Source: Allobosea sp. BK604 | GTDB taxonomy: Bacteria; Pseudomonadota; Alphaproteobacteria; Rhizobiales; Beijerinckiaceae | DNA: 64,000 nt | Assembly: GCF_004341515.1 (NCBI RefSeq) | Contig: NZ_SLZF01000004.1 | Coordinates: 434,001 to 498,000 of the forward strand | Direction of reading: 5' to 3' | Shown here: in pieces, positions 10,065 through 19,661 of the stretch | Layout: every line of letters begins with the position of its first letter | Position numbering within the stretch: position 1 is the stretch's first letter | Position numbers and translations under genes: made by a program | Notes under the pieces: model-generated | What the model saw: the letters and a program-made list of their open reading frames with translations, nothing else | The model's database searches: none | What the model was told of the DNA's origin: nothing

Positions 10065-10970
10065 ATGCCGGGGAAAGGGCGCACGAACGGGCGGCATCTC
10101 GCCATCGTCCGGCGCGCCTATGCCCGGCAAATGCTGGCCAGCGTCGGCGTCGACGGCAATCAGCGCCTTGAGGATGCCCTCTCGGAGATTCCCCGTGAGC
10201 GCTTCCTCGGCCCACCGCCCTGGCAGCTTTCGCGCGGCGGCCTCTATTCCGGCCTCAGCAGCGACGATCCCGTCGTGCTCTATCAGGATGTCCTGGTCGC
10301 GCTCGCGCCGGAGCGTGGCGTCAACAATGGCAGCCCGTCGCTGCACGCGCTCTGGCTCGACAGGCTGGCGCCGCGGAGGGGCGAGCGCATCGTCCATATC
10401 GGCGCCGGAACAGGCTATTACACGGCGATCCTGGCTGCGCTCGTCGGTCCCGAAGGCAAGGTCCTTGCGGTCGAGTTCGATCAGGATCTCGTCGCGAAGG
10501 CCAAGGCCAACCTCGCCGACCTGCCGCAGGTGAGCGTGCTCCAGGGCGACGGTGCGGATTGGCCGCGCGAGCCGGCCGATTGCATCTATGTAAACTTCGC
10601 CGTCGCGCGACCGGCCGCCGCCTGGCTCGAACAGCTCGCGCCGGGCGGACGCCTGATCTTCCCACTTGGTCTCCCCCCACAGCGGAGCGGCCCGCGGCGA
10701 CGCACCGCGCTCTATGGCGCGAGCTTTCTGATCGAGCGGCGAGCCAACGGCCTGGCCGCGTCCTGGCTCGGCCCGGTCTCCTTCGTTTGCGCCGAGGGGA
10801 TGCTTGCCGGCTCCGAGGTCGACCAGGTGGCGCTCTCGGCGGCCCTGGAGAAGGAGGGAGCCGAATTCGTGCACAGCCTGCGGCTCGGCCGGGCGGCGCA
10901 GCCACAGCGCTGCTGGCTCTGCGGAGAGGGCTGGAGCCTGAGCTATGACGAGCTCCAGGCCGAGGGCTGA
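10065..10970 (+). CDS. Protein-L-isoaspartate O-methyltransferase-like protein
   Basis: A 301-aa class I SAM-dependent methyltransferase related to protein-L-isoaspartate O-methyltransferases. The SAM-binding motif I is VHIGAGTGYYTAIL (canonical V.EIGTGSGY), followed by VLAVEFDQDLVAKA (motif II acidic residue) and LAPGGRLIFPLG (motif III). The N-terminal part ALSEIPRERFLGPPPW matches the PCMT start region. It is longer than the ~215 aa of true Pcm, with a C-terminal extension containing two Cys near QRCWLCGEGW. The substrate may therefore not be isoaspartyl residues. It begins 6 bp after sufT. Confidence 0.8.
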   Translation: MPGKGRTNGRHLAIVRRAYARQMLASVGVDGNQRLEDALSEIPRERFLGPPPWQLSRGGLYSGLSSDDPVVLYQDVLVALAPERGVNNGSPSLHALWLDRLAPRRGERIVHIGAGTGYYTAILAALVGPEGKVLAVEFDQDLVAKAKANLADLPQVSVLQGDGADWPREPADCIYVNFAVARPAAAWLEQLAPGGRLIFPLGLPPQRSGPRRRTALYGASFLIERRANGLAASWLGPVSFVCAEGMLAGSEVDQVALSAALEKEGAEFVHSLRLGRAAQPQRCWLCGEGWSLSYDELQAEG

Positions 10971-11067
10971 AGCTGGCAAGCCTCCGTGATCGATCGCATT
11001 CGCTTTGTTCATTTTCAGCCTGCGGCGATCGGTGGCAACATGGATGGTGGAGCTGCTGGAGCCCGCC

Positions 11068-11955
11068 ATGCCGACCTATGCCTATGAGACCGTCGACGTC
11101 TTCACGGACCGCCGTTTCGGCGGCAATCCGCTCGCCGTCTTCACCGATGCGCGCGGCATGTCGGATGGCGAGATGCAGGCGCTCGCGGCTGAGATGAACT
11201 ATAGCGAGACGACCTTCGTGTTGCCGCCGGAGGACCCGGCCCATACCGCGCGCGTCCGCATCTTCCATCGCACCGGCGAAATGCCCTTCGCCGGCCATCC
11301 CAATGTCGGCACAGCCTGCGTGCTGGCGCGCCATGGCCGCGACAAGGATGGCGTGCTGCTGTTCGAGGAACTAGCCGGGCTGGTCGAGGTCAAGGTCGAG
11401 CGCGACGGCGCCGACAACGTGACCGGGGCGACCATCGCAGCGCCGCAGCCGCTCTCGACCGGGATCGAGCTTCCAGTCGACGGCATCGCTTCCTGTGTCG
11501 GGCTCGCCCCTGCCGATATCATCGTTGCGGCCCACAGGCCGATCCAGGCCTCGGTCGGCGTCAAGTTCGTGCTGGTCGAGGTCAAGGCCGAGGCGCTCGC
11601 CCGGGCGCTGCCCGACATCTCGGCCTATCGCGTGCTGGAGGCAGCCCATCCAGTGCTGCAGGGACGGCTCTCGTTGTTCCTCTATGTCCGCGAGGGCGGC
11701 AAGATCAGGGCGCGGATGTTCGCACCGCTGGCCGGCACCTGGGAAGATCCTGCGACCGGCTCGGCCAGCGCCACGGTCGCGGCTCTGCTGCTCTCGCTGG
11801 AAGGTGGCGACAGCGCCAGCTTCGAGTTGACCCAGGGCGTCGAGATGGGCCGGCCCAGCCTGCTGAAGCTGACCGCGCAGCGCGGCGCCGACGGTATCCG
11901 CGCGACGGTCGGCGGCGGCTGCGTCCCGGTCTTCCGGGGCGAGGCCCTGCTTTAG
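11068..11955 (+). CDS. PhzF family isomerase/epimerase-like protein
   Basis: 295-aa PhzF-family protein with the two-fold diaminopimelate-epimerase-like fold. Diagnostic segments are VDVFTDRRFGGNPLAVF, the catalytic-Glu region MNYSETTFVL, RIFHRTGEMPFAGHPNVGTA, and the second half with EDPATGSASATVA and the QGVEMGRPS loop. Family members isomerise or cyclise small acids, and most, like this one, have unknown substrates. I chose the ATG at 11068 with GGAG 7 nt upstream; earlier in-frame starts add a non-family N-terminus. Its TAG stop is the left edge of a palindromic repeat (11953). Confidence 0.9.
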   Translation: MPTYAYETVDVFTDRRFGGNPLAVFTDARGMSDGEMQALAAEMNYSETTFVLPPEDPAHTARVRIFHRTGEMPFAGHPNVGTACVLARHGRDKDGVLLFEELAGLVEVKVERDGADNVTGATIAAPQPLSTGIELPVDGIASCVGLAPADIIVAAHRPIQASVGVKFVLVEVKAEALARALPDISAYRVLEAAHPVLQGRLSLFLYVREGGKIRARMFAPLAGTWEDPATGSASATVAALLLSLEGGDSASFELTQGVEMGRPSLLKLTAQRGADGIRATVGGGCVPVFRGEALL

Positions 11956-12006
11956 CGCATCGGCCCGAAACGTAGATTGCGGTTTCGGAAAAGCCGATGC
12001 GATCTA
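11953..12006. repeat. 54-bp palindromic repeat, copy 1
   Basis: A near-palindrome with arms CGCATCGG (11956-11963) and CCGATGCG (11994-12001) and outer TAG/CTA ends. A second copy, 55 bp with one indel and a few substitutions, lies at 57008 in the same orientation. Here both ends act as stop codons: TAG at 11953-11955 ends the PhzF gene on the plus strand and the CTA at 12004-12006 ends the MmcQ gene on the minus strand. No transposase is near; it looks like a small non-autonomous repeat. Confidence 0.75.
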
Positions 12007-12363
12007 GAGGCCGAGCTCCAGCTCAGCCCGCAATTTCTTCGGCAGCTTGAGCGCGACGAGCCGGTGGCTCTCGCGCAAATAGTCCTTGAAGGCGTCGTCC
12101 GGCATGCTTTCGCCATTCTGGCGCTGAATCCAGCTCATGCCACGTGAGGCCAGATAGGGCGCGGGCCTGAGGCCGGGCTGCTCCCTGAGGATGGCGAAGG
12201 ACATCTGCGAACATTTGAACGAGACCGCGAGCTGGCCGCTGCCGACGCCGCCAACGGCGAAGACCTTACCGCCGACCTTCCAGACATGTGCGCCGCCCCA
12301 TTGCACGACATGGGTCGTGGCGGGGAGGGAGGCGCAGAAGCTGTTATAGTCGTCGAGCGTCAT
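12004..12363 (-). CDS. MmcQ/YjbR family DNA-binding-like protein
   Basis: 119-aa small protein of the MmcQ/YjbR family, which has a CyaY-like alpha/beta fold and an unproven DNA-binding role. The sequence MTLDDYNSFCASLPATTHVVQWGG (quoted only in part) begins as family members do, and GGKVFAVGG, PYLASRGMSWIQ and LRESHRLVALKLPK are the expected blocks. The ATG at 12363 is 10 bp after the upstream dehydrogenase stop and has TAAGG just before it; an upstream ATG (12390) would overlap that gene. The TAG stop lies in the 54-bp repeat. Confidence 0.85.
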   Translation of the reverse strand: MTLDDYNSFCASLPATTHVVQWGGAHVWKVGGKVFAVGGVGSGQLAVSFKCSQMSFAILREQPGLRPAPYLASRGMSWIQRQNGESMPDDAFKDYLRESHRLVALKLPKKLRAELELGL

Positions 12364-12373
12364 CGCCTTAGGG

Positions 12374-13447
12374 TCAGAAGCGTTCCGCATCGATGCCGAA
12401 GCGAGCCGCTGCGGCGACGATCTGCGCCCAGGTCTCGTCGTCCAGCGGGATACCGGTCTTGGCCCGCTCGATACGCGTGGCGCGTTCCTTGTCGCCGGGG
12501 GCGAGCACTGGATCGGCGGGATCCTGCGGCTTGGCGGCGCGGACGAAGGCGAGATAGCTCTCGATCCGGCTCTTGCGCAGGCCCGCGTCGGGCTCGAGCC
12601 GGGCCGGGTCGATCAGCACGCCGAAGAGCGAATTGATGACCCAGGTCTTCTGCGGCTTCTCGTCGATCCGCGCCGCGCCCATCAGCCCGGCCGAGAGCAG
12701 CTCGACGATCAGCGACAGGCCCGCGCCCTTGTGATCGCCGAAGGGCAGCAGCGCGCCGAGCGGCTGGCCCGGGATGGCATGCTGGAAGACATGGGCCGGG
12801 TCTGTGGTCGGGCGGCCCTCGCCATCGATGATGAAGCCGGGCGGAACGGGCACACCCTTGTTGAGCGCGACGCGAGCCTTGCCATGCGCCATGCGGCTGG
12901 TGGCGAAATCGAGGATGATCGGCTCGTTATCCGGCACGGGAATGCCGATCGCATGCGGGTTGGTGCCGAAACGCGCCTGTTTCGCGCCAAAGGGCGCGAC
13001 GATCGGCGGGCGGCCGGCGACATTGACCCAGAAGAACGAGATCAGCCCGGCCTCGGCCGCGATCTCGGCATAATGGCCGATACGGCCGATATGATGCGCA
13101 TCGAGCAGGTTGAGGATCGCGACGCCGCCACTCTGCGCCATCGTCGCGGCGTGGCGCACGGCGTCGCTCGCCGTGGGCTGGCCGAGCGCGACATTGCCGT
13201 CGACGATCAGGAAGGGCGCAGCCTCGACCCGGACCTTCGCCTTCGAGCTGGGCTTGAGATTGCCGTCCGTGAGCGAGTTGAAATAGAGCGGCAGCATGCC
13301 GACGCCGTGGCTGTCATGGCCGCTGAGATTAGCGAGCACGAGGTGATGCGCGGTCTCCGCCGCCTCATCTTCGGTCCAGCCGGCCTTGACGATCATCTCG
13401 CGGGTCAGCGCGCGAAGCGCTTCGTGGCGGTGCAGGCGATAGGTCAT
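12374..13447 (-). CDS. Ldh_2 family malate/lactate/hydroxycarboxylate dehydrogenase
   Basis: 357-aa NAD(P)-dependent oxidoreductase of the Ldh_2 (malate/L-sulfolactate/ureidoglycolate dehydrogenase, YiaK/HcxB) family. Characteristic blocks: NLSGHDSHGVGMLP (conserved DSHG), LDAHHIGRIGHYAEIAAEAGLI, FGTNPHAIGIPVP, DFATSRMAHGK and PFGDHKGAGLSLIVE. These enzymes interconvert 2-oxo and 2-hydroxy acids; the exact substrate cannot be inferred. It sits on the strand opposite the suf genes and upstream of mmcQ, so the two likely share a transcript. These genes separate sufT from the A-type carrier. Confidence 0.88.
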   Translation of the reverse strand: MTYRLHRHEALRALTREMIVKAGWTEDEAAETAHHLVLANLSGHDSHGVGMLPLYFNSLTDGNLKPSSKAKVRVEAAPFLIVDGNVALGQPTASDAVRHAATMAQSGGVAILNLLDAHHIGRIGHYAEIAAEAGLISFFWVNVAGRPPIVAPFGAKQARFGTNPHAIGIPVPDNEPIILDFATSRMAHGKARVALNKGVPVPPGFIIDGEGRPTTDPAHVFQHAIPGQPLGALLPFGDHKGAGLSLIVELLSAGLMGAARIDEKPQKTWVINSLFGVLIDPARLEPDAGLRKSRIESYLAFVRAAKPQDPADPVLAPGDKERATRIERAKTGIPLDDETWAQIVAAAARFGIDAERF

Positions 13448-13628
13448 GTCTTCCGGGTCAAACGCTTCGGGGGATGCCAGAGTGCATGAGCCGGCCCGCC
13501 ATGCAATGCGCAGTGCGATATCATGCCTACGCGCCGCAGCATCTCGACCTTCTCTTCATCAATCCCTATGTTATGCCGAGCAATCCTGGTGCGTCGGACC
13601 TTGAATCCGATCGAGGAAGGACAGAGGT

Positions 13629-14024
13629 ATGTTTTCGATTCCTGGCTTGAAGGTCGTCTCGCTGACCGACGCGGCGGCTGGCCGTATTCGCGAGATCATG
13701 GCGCAGTCGGCGCGCGACAACCCGGACGCCCCGGCGCTCGGCCTGCGGGTCGGCGTCAAGAAGGGCGGCTGCGCCGGCATGGAATACACGTTCGAGGTGG
13801 CGCGCGAGCTCAACAAGGGCGACGAGCTCGTCACCGAGAAGGATGCAAGCGTCATCGTCGACGCCAAGGCGGTGCTGTTCCTGCTCGGCACCGAGCTCGA
13901 CTTCAAGACCGACCGCTTTTCCTCGACCTTCGTCTTCAACAATCCGAACCAGGTCTCGGCCTGCGGCTGCGGCGAATCGGTCGAGATCAAGCCGCGGGCG
14001 GAAAGCGCGCTGGCGACGCAGTAG
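13629..14024 (+). CDS. sufA: A-type Fe-S carrier protein (SufA/IscA family)
   Basis: 131-aa HesB/IscA-type carrier that accepts an Fe-S cluster and hands it to targets. The three ligand cysteines are present: Cys48 in KKGGCAGMEY and Cys112/Cys114 in SACGCGES. A GAGGAAGG precedes the ATG. It is on the same strand as the main suf operon but 3.6 kb downstream of sufT, after two minus-strand genes, so it must have its own promoter; I see no Irr-like palindrome in its 181-bp upstream region. SufA is assigned by linkage; an ErpA-like role is possible. Confidence 0.9.
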   Translation: MFSIPGLKVVSLTDAAAGRIREIMAQSARDNPDAPALGLRVGVKKGGCAGMEYTFEVARELNKGDELVTEKDASVIVDAKAVLFLLGTELDFKTDRFSSTFVFNNPNQVSACGCGESVEIKPRAESALATQ

Positions 14025-14036
14025 CGTTCGCGTCCG

Positions 14037-14402
14037 ATGGACGCCGCGGCAATCCGCGATCTCTTCGCCGATATTCTGCCGGTGCGCGTGCGCATGATGT
14101 TCGGCGGCTACGGCATCTATGACGGCGAACTGATGTTCGCACTCGCGGCTGACGGCGAGATCTACCTCAAGGCCGACGAGGTGACCAAATCCCGCTTCGA
14201 GGACGTTGGCAGCCGGCCCTTCACCTATGACAGGAAGGGCAAGCCGTTCTCGCTGAATTACTGGCTGGTACCGGAAACCGCGCTCGACGATGTCGAGGAG
14301 CTGCGACGCTGGACCGCGCTCGCACTCCAGGCGGCGCGGGAGCGCAAGGCCGCCAAGCCGGTCAGGCGACGCGGCTCGTCGCCTCGAGCGCCTCTTCGGT
14401 GA
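14037..14402 (+). CDS. TfoX N-terminal domain protein
   Basis: 121-aa protein made of a single TfoX N-terminal domain: ILPVRVRMMFGGYGIYDGELMF is the hallmark MFGG.G...G..F block, followed by DGEIYLKAD and SLNYWLVPETALDD. Stand-alone TfoX_N proteins have no settled function, though full TfoX/Sxy regulates competence in gammaproteobacteria. It starts 12 bp after sufA and is likely cotranscribed. The last 41 bp overlap the convergent diguanylate cyclase gene, and that Arg-rich tail (VRRRGSSPRAPLR) may be a late extension. Confidence 0.85.
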   Translation: MDAAAIRDLFADILPVRVRMMFGGYGIYDGELMFALAADGEIYLKADEVTKSRFEDVGSRPFTYDRKGKPFSLNYWLVPETALDDVEELRRWTALALQAARERKAAKPVRRRGSSPRAPLR

Positions 14403-15486
14403 CGGTGCGGTTGCGACCGTCGCGCTTGGCCTGCATCAGGGCCTGATCGGCACGATCGACGATCGAACCGGCGGTATCGCCGCGGCGATAGCAGGCGACG
14501 CCGAGCGAAATGGTGATGCGGCCGAGATTCTCGTTGGTCGAGCGCTTGACCAGCTCGCGGGTCAGCAGTGCCTGGCGCACGGTCTCGGCACCGAACTTGC
14601 CGGCGACGATATCGGTATCGGGCAGGATGATGGCGAATTCCTCGCCGCCGAAGCGGGTGATGATCGCCTTCTCCTTGAACTTGTCCTTCATCGTGCGCGC
14701 GACGAGGCGCAGCACCTGGTCGCCGGTCAAATGGCCATGCGTGTCGTTGAAGGTCTTGAAGAAATCGATATCGGCCATGACCAGCACAAAGGGCTCGCGC
14801 CGCAAGGTGGTCTGGTCGATCGTCTTCTGCAGCATCTCCTCGAAATGGCGGCGATTGGCGAGGCCTGTCAGCGGATCGGTCAGGGCTTCGGCGCGGGTCG
14901 ATTCCAGCGCCTCGCGCAAATGGCGGATCTCGTTCGAGCTGTCGCGCAATTGGCTCTCGAGCTGGGTCTTGCGCACGACCTCCTCGCGCGTCGACATCAC
15001 CAGCGCCTCGACCCATTCACGCAGGCGCTGCCGATCGGCCGGAGGCGGGACCTCGTCGGACATGGCGGCGAGGCGGCCATGATAGCGCTCGCTCGAATCG
15101 AGCGCCTGATTGACGAGGTTCATCAGGCCGTCGATCTCGCCGAGCACTTGCAGGCTGGTGCGCTCGGCCTGGCGGGCCAGGCGCTCCGTGCCGATGAAAC
15201 GATCATAGAGCGTGTCGATATCGGCGATGCCGACATGGCCTTCGCTGGCGGCAAGGATGGCATTCATCTGCATGCTGAGTGCCGGCATCTCACCGCTCAG
15301 ATGCGCGTACCAGACCTCGAAGGCGCGCGGATATCCGGGCGAACCGTGCTGGCGCATGGCGGCGACGACACGATCGGCGAGCTCGATCGACTGAAGGGAT
15401 GCTTGTGCCTGCTCGCTCATCGACAACGCCCGACCGACCATGAACCGGCGACGCCGGCCCTTGGCTTGTGAATCGAAGCGGGACAT
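14362..15486 (-). CDS. Diguanylate cyclase with GGDEF domain
   Basis: 374-aa GGDEF protein that would make cyclic di-GMP. The C-terminal domain has DPLTGLANRR, ADIDFFKTFNDTHGHLTGD and the active-site loop RFGGEEF (GGEEF at 280-284). The inhibitory I-site RxxD expected five residues before is KEKA (271-274), so product inhibition through that site is unlikely. The N-terminal ~200 residues are helical, without membrane segments, and end in a probable coiled coil (RKTQLESQLRDSSNEIRHLREAL). The architecture resembles soluble PdeA/DgcB-like cyclases of Rhizobiales. Confidence 0.92.
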   Translation of the reverse strand: MSRFDSQAKGRRRRFMVGRALSMSEQAQASLQSIELADRVVAAMRQHGSPGYPRAFEVWYAHLSGEMPALSMQMNAILAASEGHVGIADIDTLYDRFIGTERLARQAERTSLQVLGEIDGLMNLVNQALDSSERYHGRLAAMSDEVPPPADRQRLREWVEALVMSTREEVVRKTQLESQLRDSSNEIRHLREALESTRAEALTDPLTGLANRRHFEEMLQKTIDQTTLRREPFVLVMADIDFFKTFNDTHGHLTGDQVLRLVARTMKDKFKEKAIITRFGGEEFAIILPDTDIVAGKFGAETVRQALLTRELVKRSTNENLGRITISLGVACYRRGDTAGSIVDRADQALMQAKRDGRNRTVTEEALEATSRVA

Positions 15487-15574
15487 CCTGTCCGTCGTGA
15501 CGGTGGCAAGCGCCCCGCGCGGTAATACTGGCCGCAGCGGGACATTGACCGAATTGAATTAAGATATCGTAAGG

Positions 15575-17029
<1,455 letters not shown>

Positions 17030-17336
17030 CGACGGTTGCGCTTCTCAAGGGTCGGTTGCACGTGGCGGGATGACCTATCAACCGCGACGCTGGCGCGACG
17101 TCTCTCTCCTGCGCGCCTTCGGACTCCCGTGCAATGCAGAAAAAGCGCGGCGAAGTCAATAAACTAGGCTGTCAATGCAGCATTGCTCTATCGACATCAT
17201 CGCATTATCCCGTTTGCGCGCGGCTCCAACAGGCGCGATCCTGATCATGGCGCGACCTCCGGCCCCCTTGCTCCGGTCAGGCAACTCGCTCTTCACTGCG
17301 GCCCATCCTTCGCGAGCCAAAGAGGATTTACGCCTT
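17030..17336. other. Intergenic region between rhlE-like gene and alpha/beta hydrolase
   Basis: About 307 bp between two divergent genes. It must carry their promoters. A TTGACA and an AT-richer patch occur on the minus strand near 17155-17185, but no well-spaced -10 follows. No RNA gene or conserved small frame is recognised; the plus-strand frame is open from 17175 but is unlike the hydrolase family. Confidence 0.4.
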
Positions 17337-18029
17337 ATGCCTGAACCGCTCGTCCTGATCCCGGGCCTGAGCTGCACGGCCGCGCTCTACGGGCCGCAAT
17401 GGCCGGCGCTGGCGCCGGGGCGGGCCATCCTGGTCGCCGACCATGCCAAAGACGAGCGCCTGAGCGCGATCGCGACCCGCCTGCTCGCGGCGGCGCCGGA
17501 ACGCTTCGCGCTGTGCGGCTTGTCGATGGGCGGCTATATCGCCTTCGAGATCATGCGGCAGGCGCCGGCGCGGGTGACGCGGCTAGCATTGCTCGACACC
17601 AGCGCCAAGCCGGCGACGCCGGAAAACAATGTGCCGCGCGAGCAAATGATCGCGCTGGCGGAGAAGGGCGCCTTCGACAATGTCACGACCCTGCTCTGGC
17701 AAAGGCTGGTCGCGCCGAGCCACCTGACCGACGAGTCCTTGCGGCTGCTCGTGCGGCAAATGGCCGATGATATCGGCGCCGAGGGCTTCATCCGGCAGCA
17801 GCGCGCCATCATGGGGCGACCGGATTCGCGGCCTGGCTTTGCTGCGATTTCAGTGCCGACGCTGGTGCTGGTCGGCGAGGAGGACGTGATCACGCCGGTC
17901 GCCGAGGCGCAGGAAATGGCGGCCGGCATCGGCAAGGCGAAGCTGGTGGTGCTGCCCGGCAGCGGCCACCTCTCGACGCTGGAGGCGCCGGAGGCGGCGA
18001 GGCAGGAGCTGTTGGCCTGGCTGGGCTAG
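17337..18029 (+). CDS. Alpha/beta fold hydrolase
   Basis: 230-aa alpha/beta hydrolase, probably an esterase or C-C hydrolase. The oxyanion region LVLIPGLSCTAALYGPQW is followed by the nucleophile elbow GLSMGGYIAF (Ser63), a late acid in VGEEDVITP and the catalytic His near 211 (PGSGHLSTLE). The start at 17337 is where family members begin; upstream in-frame codons give an unrelated N-terminus. The gene is monocistronic and ends 15 bp before a 106-bp repeat. Substrate unknown. Confidence 0.85.
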   Translation: MPEPLVLIPGLSCTAALYGPQWPALAPGRAILVADHAKDERLSAIATRLLAAAPERFALCGLSMGGYIAFEIMRQAPARVTRLALLDTSAKPATPENNVPREQMIALAEKGAFDNVTTLLWQRLVAPSHLTDESLRLLVRQMADDIGAEGFIRQQRAIMGRPDSRPGFAAISVPTLVLVGEEDVITPVAEAQEMAAGIGKAKLVVLPGSGHLSTLEAPEAARQELLAWLG

Positions 18030-18044
18030 ATTCTCAGACCGGAT

Positions 18045-18150
18045 CTAGAGCATTTCCGCGTTTCTTCGAATCGCGAAAATTCTCCAGGCTTTCGTTTTGG
18101 CGCATTTTCTTCACGCGAACCGGTACCGACTTCGCTTGAAAATGCTCTAG
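18045..18150. repeat. 106-bp palindrome-ended repeat, copy 1
   Basis: Bounded by perfect 11-bp inverted ends CTAGAGCATTT (18045-18055) and AAATGCTCTAG (18140-18150). The reverse complement matches the copy at 32280-32385 over the full 106 bp at 91 identical positions by my hand alignment, with no gap. The internal ACCGGTTCGCGTGA block is a well-known dispersed repeat in Rhizobiales intergenic regions. Its right end supplies the TAG stop of the minus-strand gene at 18147. No encoded protein; likely a non-autonomous miniature element. Confidence 0.85.
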
Positions 18151-18407
18151 CGCGGCAGATTGCAGGGATCGAGCTTCGTCTCATTCGCGCTCTTGCGGAT
18201 CGAGCCCGTCACGAGCGGATCGATCGGCTGGCCTTTCGACGCCGCGGCTGCGACCTGGCTCAGGCGCTCGCTATCGAGGCGCGCCGTCTGCGACGAGATG
18301 AAGTTGGCGGCGATGACCGAAAGGAAGGCGATGGCCGCGCCGGCCTTGGCGATATCGGCGACCATCGTGCCGCGCTCGTTCTTCCAGAACAGTTTGATGA
18401 TTTCCAT
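18147..18407 (-). CDS. Small membrane protein, Flp-pilin-like N-terminus (hypothetical)
   Basis: 86-aa protein that I do not firmly recognise. It begins MEIIKLFWKNERGTMVADIAK, a short charged leader ending in Gly and followed by a hydrophobic segment (AGAAIAFLSVIAANFI, ~24-40), which loosely resembles Flp/Fap-type pilins (KDESGATAIEYGLI), though the conserved Glu-Tyr pair is absent. The rest is soluble and has one Cys near the end. The TAG stop falls in the right end of the 106-bp repeat, so the original C-terminus may differ. An upstream ATG at 18422 is possible. Confidence 0.55.
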   Translation of the reverse strand: MEIIKLFWKNERGTMVADIAKAGAAIAFLSVIAANFISSQTARLDSERLSQVAAAASKGQPIDPLVTGSIRKSANETKLDPCNLPR

Positions 18408-18500
18408 GCGACAGCCCGCCATGCCCCCGGCGCGCAGGCGCCAATGGCAAGAGAATGCGCGCGGCGCAGTAAAAAGACGGTTAGCGAATGCTTGCCGCGA

Positions 18501-19475
18501 TCAGCCTGATGCAGCGGATTGATCGCCGGCCCGATGAATGATGCTCGAGGCGACGCCGTCGCCGTTCAACCGGGCCCGGTTCTCGCGAAACACGCTCTGG
18601 AGTGCCTTGAGCACGGCGAGCACGGCCGGGCGCTGCCGCGAGACCTCATGCGAGACGAGGAAGATCTCGTCGGCTGTTTCAGGTGGTGGCGGCCCCAGCC
18701 GCACCAGCGCCTCATCGGCATCGGCCATGAAGCAAGGCGCCATCGAGACGGCGCCGGACGAGCGGATGCTCTCGTAGCGAGCGGCGGAATCGCCGACTCG
18801 GGCGGCGATCGGCCGACCGTTGGCCCAGCGCAGGATATGCTGGTCGATCCGCGACGAGACCTCGCGATTGACCGAGATAATCGGCGCCGTCGCCGGATCG
18901 GCATCGCGGCGCGCATAGAGCGCCTGCGCCAGCCGGCCGACCTTCTGGCTGAAATGACCGTTCTCCTGCGGCGGCTTGTGCATGCGCACGGCGATGTCGG
19001 CATCGCCGCGTGCGATATCGAGCCGCTCGCGCGTGCTGATGATCACGATCTCGACGTTGCCGGCGGCCGCCGAGATGCCTGTCGCGTGCATGGTCAGGAA
19101 GAGGCTGATCGAGGTCGTAGCGGTGATGCGGACCGGGGCGTCGTCGGCTGCGCGCATCGCCCGCGCGCGGTTGACGAAGCGCTCGACGCCGGACGCGATC
19201 TCCGCCGCATCCGCGGCCAGCGCAGCGCCGGCCTCGGTCAGGACCAGCCGGTTCGCAGTACGCCGGAACAGCGGGACGCCAAGCCGCGCCTCGAAGGCCT
19301 TGATGCGTCTGGCGAGCGTCGCATCGCTCAGCCCGAGCGCCGCCGCCGCCAGGACCAATGCGCGATGGGCGACGACGGCGTGGAAGAGGGCGATATCGTC
19401 CCATTGCGCGGGCGCCAAGCCAGCGTCGCGTCGAGATGGAGCGGGAGCAGGCTGCCCCGCGCGCTCAGCGGCCAT
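18501..19475 (-). CDS. LysR-family transcriptional regulator
   Basis: LysR-type regulator, ~324 aa from the ATG at 19475. The winged-helix region reads AVVAHRALVLAAAALGLSDATLARRIKAFEARLGVPLFRRTANRLVLTEAG (helix-turn-helix around residues 30-75; quoted piecewise by its key residues: LSDATLARRI, LFRR, LTEAG). An effector-binding domain follows, with ITATTSISLFLTMHA and DIAVRM. The frame extends upstream to 19616 but that part is Pro/Ala-rich and unlike the family. No divergent target gene is adjacent, so the regulated genes cannot be inferred. Confidence 0.8.
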   Translation of the reverse strand: MAAERAGQPAPAPSRRDAGLAPAQWDDIALFHAVVAHRALVLAAAALGLSDATLARRIKAFEARLGVPLFRRTANRLVLTEAGAALAADAAEIASGVERFVNRARAMRAADDAPVRITATTSISLFLTMHATGISAAAGNVEIVIISTRERLDIARGDADIAVRMHKPPQENGHFSQKVGRLAQALYARRDADPATAPIISVNREVSSRIDQHILRWANGRPIAARVGDSAARYESIRSSGAVSMAPCFMADADEALVRLGPPPPETADEIFLVSHEVSRQRPAVLAVLKALQSVFRENRARLNGDGVASSIIHRAGDQSAASG

Positions 19476-19661
19476 TGCTGGGGCGGGACACGAGGCCAGT
19501 CGTTGGGCGCGCGGCATGGGCCATTGGGGTCTTGGCGATGTCTCTTCGGCATGCGGGCACGATGCCGGTGTGCCGCGCTGCGGACAGCCCGCCGAAATTG
19601 ACGGCGAGGCCGGCAAATCTGACGGGGTGGCGCGCCCGGCCCGAGCGCGCGCCGCCGGCCG

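Noticed and set aside
12374..13447. Lactate dehydrogenase of the classical LDH type
   Set aside because: It has the DSHG and HIGRIGHYAE blocks of the unrelated Ldh_2 family, not the Rossmann GxGxxG of classical LDH.
13448..13628. Second Irr-type palindrome for sufA
   Set aside because: I scanned the 181-bp upstream region and found no TTAGAA...TTCTAA-type dyad.
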